From: UKL13-2 sp044229235
GTDB lineage: Bacteria > Pseudomonadota > Gammaproteobacteria > Burkholderiales > Usitatibacteraceae
Reading direction: 5' to 3'
Assembly (NCBI GenBank): GCA_044229235.1
Contig: JBGATH010000009.1
Coordinates: forward strand, 1 to 64,000
Length of the DNA stretch: 64,000 bases
Below are positions 15,421 through 22,720 of the stretch, one piece after another (position 1 is the first letter of the stretch; every line of letters starts with the position of its first letter). Both the position numbers and the translations under genes were made by a program. The notes under the pieces were generated by a model that did no database searches, was not told the origin of the DNA, and saw only the letters and a list, made by a program, of their open reading frames with translations.

Positions 15421-16704
15421 ATGGCACACATCGTCATCATCGGCGCCGGTATCGGCGGCATGCCCATGGCGTATGAAATGCGCGAGAAATTACGGTCCGA
15501 GGACAAGTTGACCGTGATTTCGAATGCGTCCAAGTTTCATTTCGTGCCCAGCAATCCGTGGGTCGCGGTGAATTGGCGCAAGCGCGCCGACATCGAGATC
15601 GACATCGGTCCCGCGCTGGAAAAGAAGGGGATCGACTTCATCGCGGTCGGCGCCAAGCGGGTTCACCCGGACCGGAATGTCGTCGAGCTCGATGATGGAC
15701 GCAATGTGGACTACGACTTCCTGGTGGTCGCCACCGGCCCCAAGCTTGCCTTTGAGGATGTCGAAGGCCTCGGGCCGAAAGGCCATACGCAGTCGATTTG
15801 CCACGTCGAGCACGCCATGCAGGCAGAGGCAGAGTGGCAGAAATTCGTCCAGCATCCCGGACACGTCGTGGTTGGCGCGGTACAAGGGGCATCGTGCTAT
15901 GGCCCGGCGTATGAATTTGCAATGATCATGGATACCGACCTGCGCCGGCGGAAGATTCGCCATCGGGTGCCGATGACCTTCGTCACCGCGGAACCTTACA
16001 TCGGCCACCTTGGACTGGGCGGCGTCGGCGATTCCAAGGGCCTGCTCGAGTCGGCGATGCGCGATCGGCATATCAAGTGGATTTGCAACGCCAAGGTGAC
16101 CAAGGTGGAAGCCGGCAAGATGCACGTCACCGAACACGACGAATCCGGCCAGCCGAAGAAGGAACATATCCTCGATTTCAAGTATTCGATGATGCTGCCA
16201 GCCTTCAAAGGGGTGGACGCGGTTTTCGGCATTGAGGGCCTGACGAATCCGCGCGGATTCATCCTGATCGATGAGTTCCAGCGCAATCCGAAGTTCAGGA
16301 ATGTGTACTCGGTCGGGGTCTGCGTGGCGATTCCACCGGTCGAGCCGACACCGGTGCCCACCGGCGCACCCAAGACCGGCTACATGATCGAATCCATGGT
16401 CACCGCAACCGCGCACAATGTCCGTGACCAGATTGATGGCAAGGAGCCCACCCACCGCGCGACCTGGAACGCCGTCTGCCTCGCCGATTTCGGCGATTCC
16501 GGCGTGGCGTTCATCGCGCTGCCGCAGATTCCACCGCGCAACGTCAACTGGTTTGCCGAAGGGAAATGGGTACATGTCGCCAAGGTCGCCTATGAGAAAT
16601 ATTTCCTGCGGAAGATGCGCATCGGCAAATCCGAGCCGTCCTATGAGCGGCTCATCATGAAGATGATGGGCATCATGAAGCTCAAGCAGAAATCGGCGGG
16701 CTGA
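15421..16704 (+). CDS. sqr: Type I sulfide:quinone oxidoreductase
   Basis: 427 aa. The N-terminus HIVIIGAGIGGMPMAYEM is the FAD dinucleotide-binding loop, and VVATGPKLAFEDVEGLG follows. The three cysteines known to be essential in Rhodobacter capsulatus SQR (127, 159, 353) are present at exactly those residue numbers here (SICHVE, GASCYGP, NAVCLAD), and the total length is also the same. The enzyme oxidises sulfide to polysulfide at the periplasmic membrane face and reduces quinone. The C-terminal KIGKSEPSYERLIMKMMGI helices probably anchor it. GAGGAGC precedes the ATG. It is divergent from dsr and heads a plus-strand gene series. Confidence 0.93.
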   Translation: MAHIVIIGAGIGGMPMAYEMREKLRSEDKLTVISNASKFHFVPSNPWVAVNWRKRADIEIDIGPALEKKGIDFIAVGAKRVHPDRNVVELDDGRNVDYDFLVVATGPKLAFEDVEGLGPKGHTQSICHVEHAMQAEAEWQKFVQHPGHVVVGAVQGASCYGPAYEFAMIMDTDLRRRKIRHRVPMTFVTAEPYIGHLGLGGVGDSKGLLESAMRDRHIKWICNAKVTKVEAGKMHVTEHDESGQPKKEHILDFKYSMMLPAFKGVDAVFGIEGLTNPRGFILIDEFQRNPKFRNVYSVGVCVAIPPVEPTPVPTGAPKTGYMIESMVTATAHNVRDQIDGKEPTHRATWNAVCLADFGDSGVAFIALPQIPPRNVNWFAEGKWVHVAKVAYEKYFLRKMRIGKSEPSYERLIMKMMGIMKLKQKSAG

Positions 16705-16742
16705 GCGATGTTGGAGAGTTCCATCCTGTCAGCGGAGGGACC

Positions 16743-16958
16743 ATGCCCGAGTTAGTTTCGCTTGCCAGTTTCAAGGTGCCGCTCGGCGGCCAGGAAATCG
16801 AACTGCAGCAAATCGACTATGAAGGCGGCGGCATGAGTCTGATGCGAATCCGCATTCGCGAAGGTGCGCGATTCACCATCTTTGATATCGATCCGGTGAC
16901 GGCACGCGACTTGGGCGAGGCAATGGCGCAATGGGCACGCAGGCAACTGCCGAATTGA
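16743..16958 (+). CDS. Small conserved protein (DUF6967-like)
   Basis: 71 aa: it opens MPELVSLASFKVPLGGQEIE and continues with a beta-rich segment and a C-terminal helix (ARDLGEAMAQWARRQ). I associate this pattern with DUF6967, whose role is unknown; the assignment is from memory of the pattern. GGAGG precedes the ATG. The stop overlaps the ATG of the Cas6-like gene (TGATG), so the two are translationally coupled. It has no signal peptide, cysteines or recognisable catalytic residues. Confidence 0.7.
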   Translation: MPELVSLASFKVPLGGQEIELQQIDYEGGGMSLMRIRIREGARFTIFDIDPVTARDLGEAMAQWARRQLPN

Positions 16959-17578
16959 TGCGGCATGCGCCGGCAGCGGCGGACAAGGCACTGGATCTCG
17001 CATTCGAGATCCGTGGGTCGCCGCTGCCGGCGGACCATCGTCACGCGTTGCGGGCAGCCATTGCCGGGGCACTGACGTGGTTCGAGGCCGAGCCGACGGC
17101 GGCAATTCACCCGCTCAAGTCGGCGCATGCAGTGAACGGTGCGCCGCTGTTGTCCAGGCGCTCCCGCCTGGTGCTGCGAGTTCCGGTCGGCCGCCAGACG
17201 GCGGCGGGACAACTTGCCGGGCAAGTACTGTCCCTGGCCGATGCCACGCTGGCCATCGGCACATCGGTCGCGCGGCCCCTGCTCGGGCACGGTACATTGT
17301 ATGCGCACCTGGTGACGGGAAATGCCGACGATGAACCCGCATTCACTGCGGCGCTGCGCGAGCAACTTTCGCTAATTGAAATCGCTGGCGAAATCATTTG
17401 TGGCCGGCGTCAATCGCTCGGCGCTGGCGAGCGGCAACTACGCGGATTCAGTGTAATGGTACACGGGCTCTCCCGTGAAAACTCATTGCGATTGCAGACC
17501 TGCGGCGTCGGTCGCGACATGAAGCTGGGCTGCGGCGTTTTCGTGCCGCACCGGTCGGCTGCGGCGGTTGGCAGTTGA
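16958..17578 (+). CDS. Cas6/Cmx6-like RAMP protein without a CRISPR locus
   Basis: 206 aa (215 if the in-frame ATG at 16931 is used). It matches the type I-MYXAN Cas6/Cmx6 pattern along its length: DLAFEIRGSPLPADHRHALRA near the start, IHPLKSAH, a strand LVLRVPVGR, RPLLGHGTLYAHLV, and FSVMVHGLSRENSLRLQ. It ends with the RAMP glycine-rich loop GVGRDMKLGCGVFVPH. Two histidines (27 and 29) lie where Cas6 enzymes often carry the catalytic His. Cas6 proteins cut precursor crRNA at repeat hairpins. Here there is no CRISPR array or other cas gene in the window, and the neighbours are sulfur-metabolism genes. RNA binding or cleavage in another role is inference. The start at 16958 was preferred because of the TGATG overlap. 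Confidence 0.75.
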   Translation: MRHAPAAADKALDLAFEIRGSPLPADHRHALRAAIAGALTWFEAEPTAAIHPLKSAHAVNGAPLLSRRSRLVLRVPVGRQTAAGQLAGQVLSLADATLAIGTSVARPLLGHGTLYAHLVTGNADDEPAFTAALREQLSLIEIAGEIICGRRQSLGAGERQLRGFSVMVHGLSRENSLRLQTCGVGRDMKLGCGVFVPHRSAAAVGS

Positions 17579-17612
17579 TTTGTCGGTTTGCATAAGGGTG
17601 AAAGGAGCACAA

Positions 17613-17942
17613 ATGGCTTACATGGTTGGCGGCGTGGAACTCGAAACAGACGAACAGGGCTACCTTCTCGAGGCGAACACCGGCGAAGGTGTGGCTGAAG
17701 CGATTGCCGCAGCCGAAGGGATTGCGCTCACCACGGAGCACTGGGAAATCATTCGCTATATGCGCGACGAATATCAGGCCAACGGTCACACGCCCAACTT
17801 TCGCAACATGCTCAAGGGGGTTAGCGCGTTCTGGCCGGGCGTCGACAGCAAACGCCTCTACGACCTGTTTCCGGTCGGGCCGGCCAAACAGGCGGCCAAG
17901 GTTGCGGGATTGCCGCAGCCCATCGGCAAGGGCGGATACTGA
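17613..17942 (+). CDS. Second cysteine-less DsrC-family paralogue (RspA-type)
   Basis: 109 aa. The DsrC core is obvious: VELETDEQGYLLEANTGEGV, LTTEHWEIIRYMRDEY and SKRLYDLFPVGPAKQ. The tail reads QAAKVAGLPQPIGKGGY, so CysB is replaced by Ala and CysA by Gly. The tail keeps the length and Pro pattern of true DsrC (AGLPKPTGCV), unlike the paralogue at 1475-1843. It may therefore still dock where DsrC docks but cannot carry sulfur. A strong AAAGGAG precedes the ATG. It follows the Cas6-like gene by 34 bases. Confidence 0.88.
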   Translation: MAYMVGGVELETDEQGYLLEANTGEGVAEAIAAAEGIALTTEHWEIIRYMRDEYQANGHTPNFRNMLKGVSAFWPGVDSKRLYDLFPVGPAKQAAKVAGLPQPIGKGGY

Positions 17943-18028
17943 GTGGCGGGCATGGTCAGTCCGCGAGTACGCGCGATGACGGCCGACGTCGTCGATTGCC
18001 GCGCCCCATAGCCCCGGGCACGGACGCA

Positions 18029-18628
18029 ATGCGTGTCAAGGCCCAGTGGTTCAAGGAAGACCGGAACCGTACCCCGGAGGAGGCGGCGGGCGTGCTGGCG
18101 TTCATCATCTGGCGTGCAGGTATCAACGCCGTCAAGCAGATGCGCGAGGCCGATTTCGACATCGACGCTGGATTGCCCTACTTTGCAGTCATGCGCGAAA
18201 TCCTGGTATTCATGGCGATGGTCGCTGATCGCATCGCCTACGAGCAGTTGGATGGCGAGGCGCGCTCCCGGTTCACCACCGAGGTGGCCCAGCGAGTCGC
18301 GGACATCCTGGAGGAAAACGAAAGCCGCCTGATCGGTCCTGCTATCGAGCGCAGCTATCGCGCGGCATTCATCGATCTGTACAACATGCGCGCCGCCGAT
18401 TACGCAACTTTTGGTTTCGATGCCGAAGGCCCCGATTTTGCCTTTCTGAGATACCTTGGGGCCTGCATCACCGCGCTGGTGCCACCGAAGGACCAGACAT
18501 GGGCGATGGATCAGATGGTTGCCATCGAAGGGCCGGATGCGGTCGAATCCATCCGCAAGGGAATGCGGGGCATGTTTGCGCCCCCGTCCGCGCGACCCGC
18601 GCGGCGCCGTGCCGTCAGCAGCGACTGA
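18029..18628 (+). CDS. Helical protein of unknown function
   Basis: 199 aa, not recognised. It looks all-helical: RTPEEAAGVLAFIIWRAGI, EILVFMAMVADRIAYEQL, RFTTEVAQRVADILEENES, and RSYRAAFIDLYNMRAADYA. It ends in an Arg-rich tail, PSARPARRRAVSS. There is no signal peptide; the hydrophobic segments are too short and too mixed for clear membrane spans. No cysteines lie in a motif. The start is uncertain: ATG at 18029 has no clear ribosome site, and an in-frame TTG lies at 17996. The gene follows the DsrC paralogue by 86 bases and precedes the dioxygenase by 16. Context suggests a partner in the same unknown process. Confidence 0.65.
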   Translation: MRVKAQWFKEDRNRTPEEAAGVLAFIIWRAGINAVKQMREADFDIDAGLPYFAVMREILVFMAMVADRIAYEQLDGEARSRFTTEVAQRVADILEENESRLIGPAIERSYRAAFIDLYNMRAADYATFGFDAEGPDFAFLRYLGACITALVPPKDQTWAMDQMVAIEGPDAVESIRKGMRGMFAPPSARPARRRAVSSD

Positions 18629-18644
18629 TGTGACTACCGCGACC

Positions 18645-19577
18645 ATGTCAGCCAGCATCTACAATCTCGACGACCGCGATGCGCGAGACCGCTACGTGCG
18701 TTGGCGCGAGGCGAAGCTCGCGGGCTTACCTGCCAGCGCGGATGAACTCATTGTCGAAGTTCGCGATCCATGCGGACTCACCACTGCCGAACACGCCGCC
18801 ATCGTTGCCAGGCTGCAGCGCGCCAACATGGCGATCTACGCCTCGCCGGTTGTTGCCGAAGATAAGTCCCTGGTCATCGCGCTGGGACGCCAGTTTGGCC
18901 TCGCTCGCCTCGATGGAAACTGGCTTGCTGACGAGGACCGGATATCACACATCGCAGTCAGCGGCGACGAAACGCGCCGGCACTTCATTCCCTACACCTC
19001 GCAGCCGATCAAGTGGCACACCGACGGCTATTACAACGATGCTGCGCACCCGATCCACGCCATGCTCCTTCATTGCGTTCGCGCCGCGGCGCGCGGCGGG
19101 GAAAACGCATTGCTTGACCACGAGATCGCCTATATCCGCATGCGCGACCACAATCCGGATTTTGTGCGGGCCATGCAAGAGCCTCAAGCCATGACGATCC
19201 CCGCGCGCACGGACGACGACGGCGTGGCGCGAACCAAGGTATCGGGCCCGGTGTTCTCCTGCGCTCCGGGATCCGGCCGACTGCACATGCGCTACACGGC
19301 GCGGACTCGCAGCATCGCGTGGGCCGCGGATGAAGCCACGCGAGCGGCGGTGGCTTGGCTGGAGACGATGCTCGCGACCGACGGGCCGGGCAAGTTAAGG
19401 GTGCGGCTCGAACCCGGCATGGGGCTGCTCTGCGCCAACGTCTTGCATGATCGCGCCGGGTTTGAAGATGACACTACCGCGCCGCGACTGTTGTACCGCG
19501 CCCGCTATCACGACGAGATCCGCTTCGTCGCGCCACACGCGACCGCAGATCGGAGGGTCCTTTGTCCGGCACGTTGA
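18645..19577 (+). CDS. TauD/TfdA-type Fe(II)/2-oxoglutarate dioxygenase
   Basis: 310 aa. The metal triad is visible: H125 and D127 in IKWHTDGYYND and the distal H268 in CANVLHDRAGF, followed by RLLYRARY, which supplies the 2-oxoglutarate-binding Arg. Members of the family hydroxylate small substrates such as taurine, releasing sulfite in that case. The substrate here is unknown; an organosulfur substrate is a guess from context. Its stop overlaps the TTG start of the next gene by 16 bases, so it is co-translated with the HTH/ferredoxin reductase fusion, a possible electron or signalling partner. Confidence 0.82.
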   Translation: MSASIYNLDDRDARDRYVRWREAKLAGLPASADELIVEVRDPCGLTTAEHAAIVARLQRANMAIYASPVVAEDKSLVIALGRQFGLARLDGNWLADEDRISHIAVSGDETRRHFIPYTSQPIKWHTDGYYNDAAHPIHAMLLHCVRAAARGGENALLDHEIAYIRMRDHNPDFVRAMQEPQAMTIPARTDDDGVARTKVSGPVFSCAPGSGRLHMRYTARTRSIAWAADEATRAAVAWLETMLATDGPGKLRVRLEPGMGLLCANVLHDRAGFEDDTTAPRLLYRARYHDEIRFVAPHATADRRVLCPAR

Positions 19578-21049
19578 CGGTCTGGCGGGCTGCCCAACTG
19601 GTTGGCGTTGCCCGCCGCACGCTGCAAGCGCAAGTGCGTGCGGGCGAGCTTTCGCTCTATGACGGGCAGATCGCCATCAGCGAGTTGTTGCGCCTCTACC
19701 CGCAGACCAATATCGAGGATAGCGGCATGCTGGAGCGGGTGCTGCGCATCAAGGATGAGTCTTTCGGCAAGCGCATTCGCGAGCGCGTGCTGCCCACGCA
19801 GGAAGTGCTGGCGCAGCGACTGTTCGGGCAGACCCAGGAGCTGGCGGATGTCCGCCGGCACCTGCAGCAATACCATCGTCTTGTCGTCGACCTGCAGTCA
19901 CGGATCAGGCTGCTCGCAGCGGCACGCCAGGACGACTGTGCGGGCGAACGCCTCCGGGAACTCGACCAATGTCTTTCACAAGGACTATCGGAGGTGCTGG
20001 CAATGGAATCCGTCGATCCGCTCACCGTCATGGATGAAATGCTCAAGGTAGTTTCCGCCCGTGTGAAGGTCCGGCCCAGCGGCCGTGAATTTCTGGTTGA
20101 AGGCCATGCCACGCTGTTGCAGGCCGGCTTGCTGGCCGGTATCAATCTCAATTATGGCTGCGGCAACGGTAGCTGCGGGCTTTGCAAGGCGCGCGTCGTG
20201 GCGGGCGAAACGGTCAAGGTCCGCAATCATGACTATCCACTTTCCGAGACGGAGAAACGCCAGGGGCATGTCCTGCTCTGTTCCCACACGGCGGCGAGCA
20301 GCGAGTTGATGATAGAGACACTGGAGGCGCGGGGCCCGCAGGACATGCCTCACCAGCAAATCGTCACCAAGGTGCGCGCCGTGCAAGCGCTGGCCGCCGA
20401 CACGCTGCTGTTGCACCTGCAGACGCCGCGCACCAACAGACTGCGTTTTCTTGCCGGACAATCGATTACGCTTGGCTTTGCGTCTGGCGGCGCTGATGTG
20501 CACGCGACCTATCCGGTGGCGAGTTGTCCCTGCGACGACCGCAATCTGCACCTCTACGTGGCACGAAACGCCGATGATGCCTGCGCCACCGCATTGTTCG
20601 CGGATACGGTCAAACCCGGCGATGCCGTCACGGTTTGGGGGCCCAGCGGCGATTTCGTGCTGGCCGAGAGTCGCCGTCCGCTGGTATTTGCCGCATGCGA
20701 CACCGCGTTCGCGCCGGCCAAGAGCCTGATTGAGCACGCGATGGCGGTGGATGCGGCGCCGTCAATCGCGCTCTACTGGCTGGCGACGCGCGCGGATGGA
20801 CACTTTCTGGCCAATCAGTGCCGTGCATGGTCTTCCGCCCTGGACCAGTTCGAACACGCGCTTTACACCGATCATGAAGTCACGCTGGGCGCTCGCAGGC
20901 TTGCGGAGGCCATGCACATCGACCTGCTGGATATCCAGTGCGATTTTTACCTTGCCGGTCCGGCTGAGTTTGTCGATACGCTGCAGGACGCATTGCGTCT
21001 GGGTGGAGTGCCCGCTGCTCAGATATTCACCTATTTCGCCGAAGCCTGA
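19562..21049 (+). CDS. HTH, coiled region, 2Fe-2S ferredoxin and flavin reductase fusion
   Basis: 495 aa. Residues 5-47 (VWRAAQLVGVARRTLQAQV, then an IAISELLRLYP wing) look like a small MerR/excisionase-type helix-turn-helix. Residues 50-165 are helical and coiled-coil-like. Residues 166-255 are a plant-type ferredoxin with C200, C205, C208 and C240 (NYGCGNGSCGLCKARV, VLLCSH). Residues 265-495 resemble an FNR-type reductase: TYPVAS for flavin, KPGDAVTVWGPSGDFVL, and CDTAFAPAKSL at the nucleotide site. The reductase motifs are divergent: the usual RxYS Arg and the GGTGIAP-type loop are changed. The TTG start has GGAGG six bases upstream. A redox-sensing DNA- or nucleic-acid-binding protein, or an oxygenase reductase with an added HTH, are both possible. 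Confidence 0.8.
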   Translation: MSGTLTVWRAAQLVGVARRTLQAQVRAGELSLYDGQIAISELLRLYPQTNIEDSGMLERVLRIKDESFGKRIRERVLPTQEVLAQRLFGQTQELADVRRHLQQYHRLVVDLQSRIRLLAAARQDDCAGERLRELDQCLSQGLSEVLAMESVDPLTVMDEMLKVVSARVKVRPSGREFLVEGHATLLQAGLLAGINLNYGCGNGSCGLCKARVVAGETVKVRNHDYPLSETEKRQGHVLLCSHTAASSELMIETLEARGPQDMPHQQIVTKVRAVQALAADTLLLHLQTPRTNRLRFLAGQSITLGFASGGADVHATYPVASCPCDDRNLHLYVARNADDACATALFADTVKPGDAVTVWGPSGDFVLAESRRPLVFAACDTAFAPAKSLIEHAMAVDAAPSIALYWLATRADGHFLANQCRAWSSALDQFEHALYTDHEVTLGARRLAEAMHIDLLDIQCDFYLAGPAEFVDTLQDALRLGGVPAAQIFTYFAEA

Positions 21050-21427
21050 GTGTCATTGGCCACCGACATGACAGGGACTCTCCAACTGCAATCGGCGATG
21101 GCACCAGACCCTGCGGCAGGCAGCTGCGGCGGCGGCGAATCGTTTGCGTTGATGGTGTACGGCGAAAGCATGGCGCCAGAATTCCCGAGCGGCGCGATCA
21201 TCGTCATTGAGCCTGAAGGGCTCGCCACCGATGGCTCTTACGTGCTGGCACATCAAATCGAGGGGTGGATCTTCCGCCAGCTTGTCCGGACCGGAGCCGG
21301 CTGGTGTCTGCATGCCCTAAATCCGGCATTTCCGGACCTGCCGTTGATCGACCTTTCGTCAGTCAAGGGCGTAATCATTCAGAAGGCGTTGCCCGGGCGG
21401 CGTCGCGCCTCGCGCAGGTACGTCTGA
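21050..21427 (+). CDS. Stand-alone S24 (LexA C-terminal-like) domain, probably inactive
   Basis: 125 aa, GTG start immediately after the previous stop (TGAGTG). It carries the S24 signature VYGESMAPEFPSGAIIVIEP with the nucleophile Ser (residue 40), then DGSYVLAHQIEGWIFRQLVR. In LexA and UmuD the catalytic Lys lies in the strand equivalent to WIFRQLVRTG (LexA TVKRLKKQG); here that position is Arg, so autocleavage is doubtful. There is no N-terminal DNA-binding domain, unlike LexA, but the gene just upstream begins with an HTH. This suggests a split regulator, which is inference. Confidence 0.75.
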   Translation: MSLATDMTGTLQLQSAMAPDPAAGSCGGGESFALMVYGESMAPEFPSGAIIVIEPEGLATDGSYVLAHQIEGWIFRQLVRTGAGWCLHALNPAFPDLPLIDLSSVKGVIIQKALPGRRRASRRYV

Positions 21428-21451
21428 TCGCTGCCGAATTCGAGCCTGCCA

Positions 21452-21679
21452 ATGCCCTATTTTGTGTACCGCGTCACCCGCAAACCGCTGCTTCAACTCG
21501 AAAAGGTCGCTTTGTTTGACAAGTTTCCTGAGGCGTCGCAACACGCCAAAGCGGCACGTGCCGGCATCGACGCAACAAGGGTGGCGATCAGGGTCATCCA
21601 CGCCGAGACCGAGCTCCACGCCGAGGACTTGCTGTCGCAACTGCGCGAGGCCCGGCCCGGCAGTGGTGCGGAAGAATAG
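21452..21679 (+). CDS. Small conserved protein of unknown function
   Basis: 75 aa: it begins MPYFVYRVTRKPLLQLEKVA and ends with an acidic helix, ETELHAEDLLSQLREARPG. I recall similar short proteins (MPYFVYRI...LEKIAEFDSF...AEDLLSQVRE) in sulfur-oxidising and other betaproteobacteria, without a known function. There is no signal, cysteine or metal motif. No good ribosome site is seen. It lies 24 bases after the S24 gene and 109 bases before the secreted-protein gene. Confidence 0.65.
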   Translation: MPYFVYRVTRKPLLQLEKVALFDKFPEASQHAKAARAGIDATRVAIRVIHAETELHAEDLLSQLREARPGSGAEE

Positions 21680-21788
21680 TCGCGGCGGCGGTCGCGCAGG
21701 CAAGGAGCAGGCGCGCCACGATCGATCGCGGCAGTCCCAAATGGTCACGAATAGCAATCCGCCAATCAACCAACGAAGGAGAATCGGA

Positions 21789-22694
21789 ATGAAGCGAGTG
21801 TCGGTCAAACATGTACTTGTTTTGGCACTGTTGGTACTCAGCGCTGGAAAGGCGCTGGCAGAGGAGGAGATACTGAGGCCTTTTGTTCTGGGGTCCCGCA
21901 GCGCGGGGACCGTTGCGGATAGGGCCGGCCAGGTCCGCGCGGCGTTGACCACCGGTGGCTTCACCGTGGTTGGCGAGTATTCGCCGTACGCCGATAACGT
22001 CATTCTTGTGGCCACCAACGACGCGTTGAAGAAGAACGCAGCGGGCTCTGAGCACGGCGGATTTGGTGCGATTCAGCGCGTGTCCATCAGCAAGGCAAAA
22101 GATGAAGTACAGGTCAGCTATACCAATCCGGTCTACATGGCGAATGTTTATCGCATGAAAGATGAATTGCGGGACGTGTCTACCGCATTGGCGACCGCGC
22201 TGGGCAGGTTGGAGGAGTTCGGCGCCAAGGGCATGTATGCCAGGCAGGCACGCAAATACCACTACATGATCGGCATGGAGTATTTTGATGAGCCCGATGT
22301 CCTCGCGGAATACGCCAGCTACGAAGAGGCCGTGAAAGCGGTCGATGCAAAGTTGAGTGCCAACAAAAACGGCGTAAGCAAGGTCTATCGGGTGGACCTT
22401 GGCGGCAAAAAGGAGAGCGTCTTCGGTGTCGCCCTGAAGGGGGCGTCAGAGGCCGACAAGTACATGGATGATCGGTTCATCATGAGCGAAATCGACTTTC
22501 GCGACCTTCACTCGACCGCGCACTTGCCCTATGAAGTACTGGTTGCGGATACCAAGGTAGTTGCCTTGTACGCGCGCTTTCGCATCGCGATCAATTTTCC
22601 CGATCTGAGCATGATGGGAAAGAACAGCTTCATGAATATCATGAAGACGCCCGACGCGATTCGGGGCGCGCTGACCAAAACGGTTCAGAAATAG
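21789..22694 (+). CDS. Secreted protein of unknown function
   Basis: 301 aa with a Sec signal peptide (KRVSVKHVLVLALLVLSAGKALA, cleaved near residue 24). The mature part reads ILRPFVLGSRSAGTVADRAG, then a segment like GFTVVGEYSPYADNVILVATN. That opening is reminiscent of DUF302-type small alpha/beta domains, repeated or extended, but I do not recognise the whole. No cysteines are seen in the mature part. AAGGAG precedes the ATG at a good distance. It is the last plus-strand gene of the series beginning with sqr and may have its own promoter in the 109-base gap upstream. Confidence 0.7.
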   Translation: MKRVSVKHVLVLALLVLSAGKALAEEEILRPFVLGSRSAGTVADRAGQVRAALTTGGFTVVGEYSPYADNVILVATNDALKKNAAGSEHGGFGAIQRVSISKAKDEVQVSYTNPVYMANVYRMKDELRDVSTALATALGRLEEFGAKGMYARQARKYHYMIGMEYFDEPDVLAEYASYEEAVKAVDAKLSANKNGVSKVYRVDLGGKKESVFGVALKGASEADKYMDDRFIMSEIDFRDLHSTAHLPYEVLVADTKVVALYARFRIAINFPDLSMMGKNSFMNIMKTPDAIRGALTKTVQK

Positions 22695-22720
22695 CCCTGG
22701 GACAACGCCGGCAAAAGCGA

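Noticed and set aside
21050..21427. LexA or UmuD SOS protein
   Set aside because: There is no attached DNA-binding domain and the catalytic Lys position is Arg. No SOS-type operator was seen and the context is not DNA repair.
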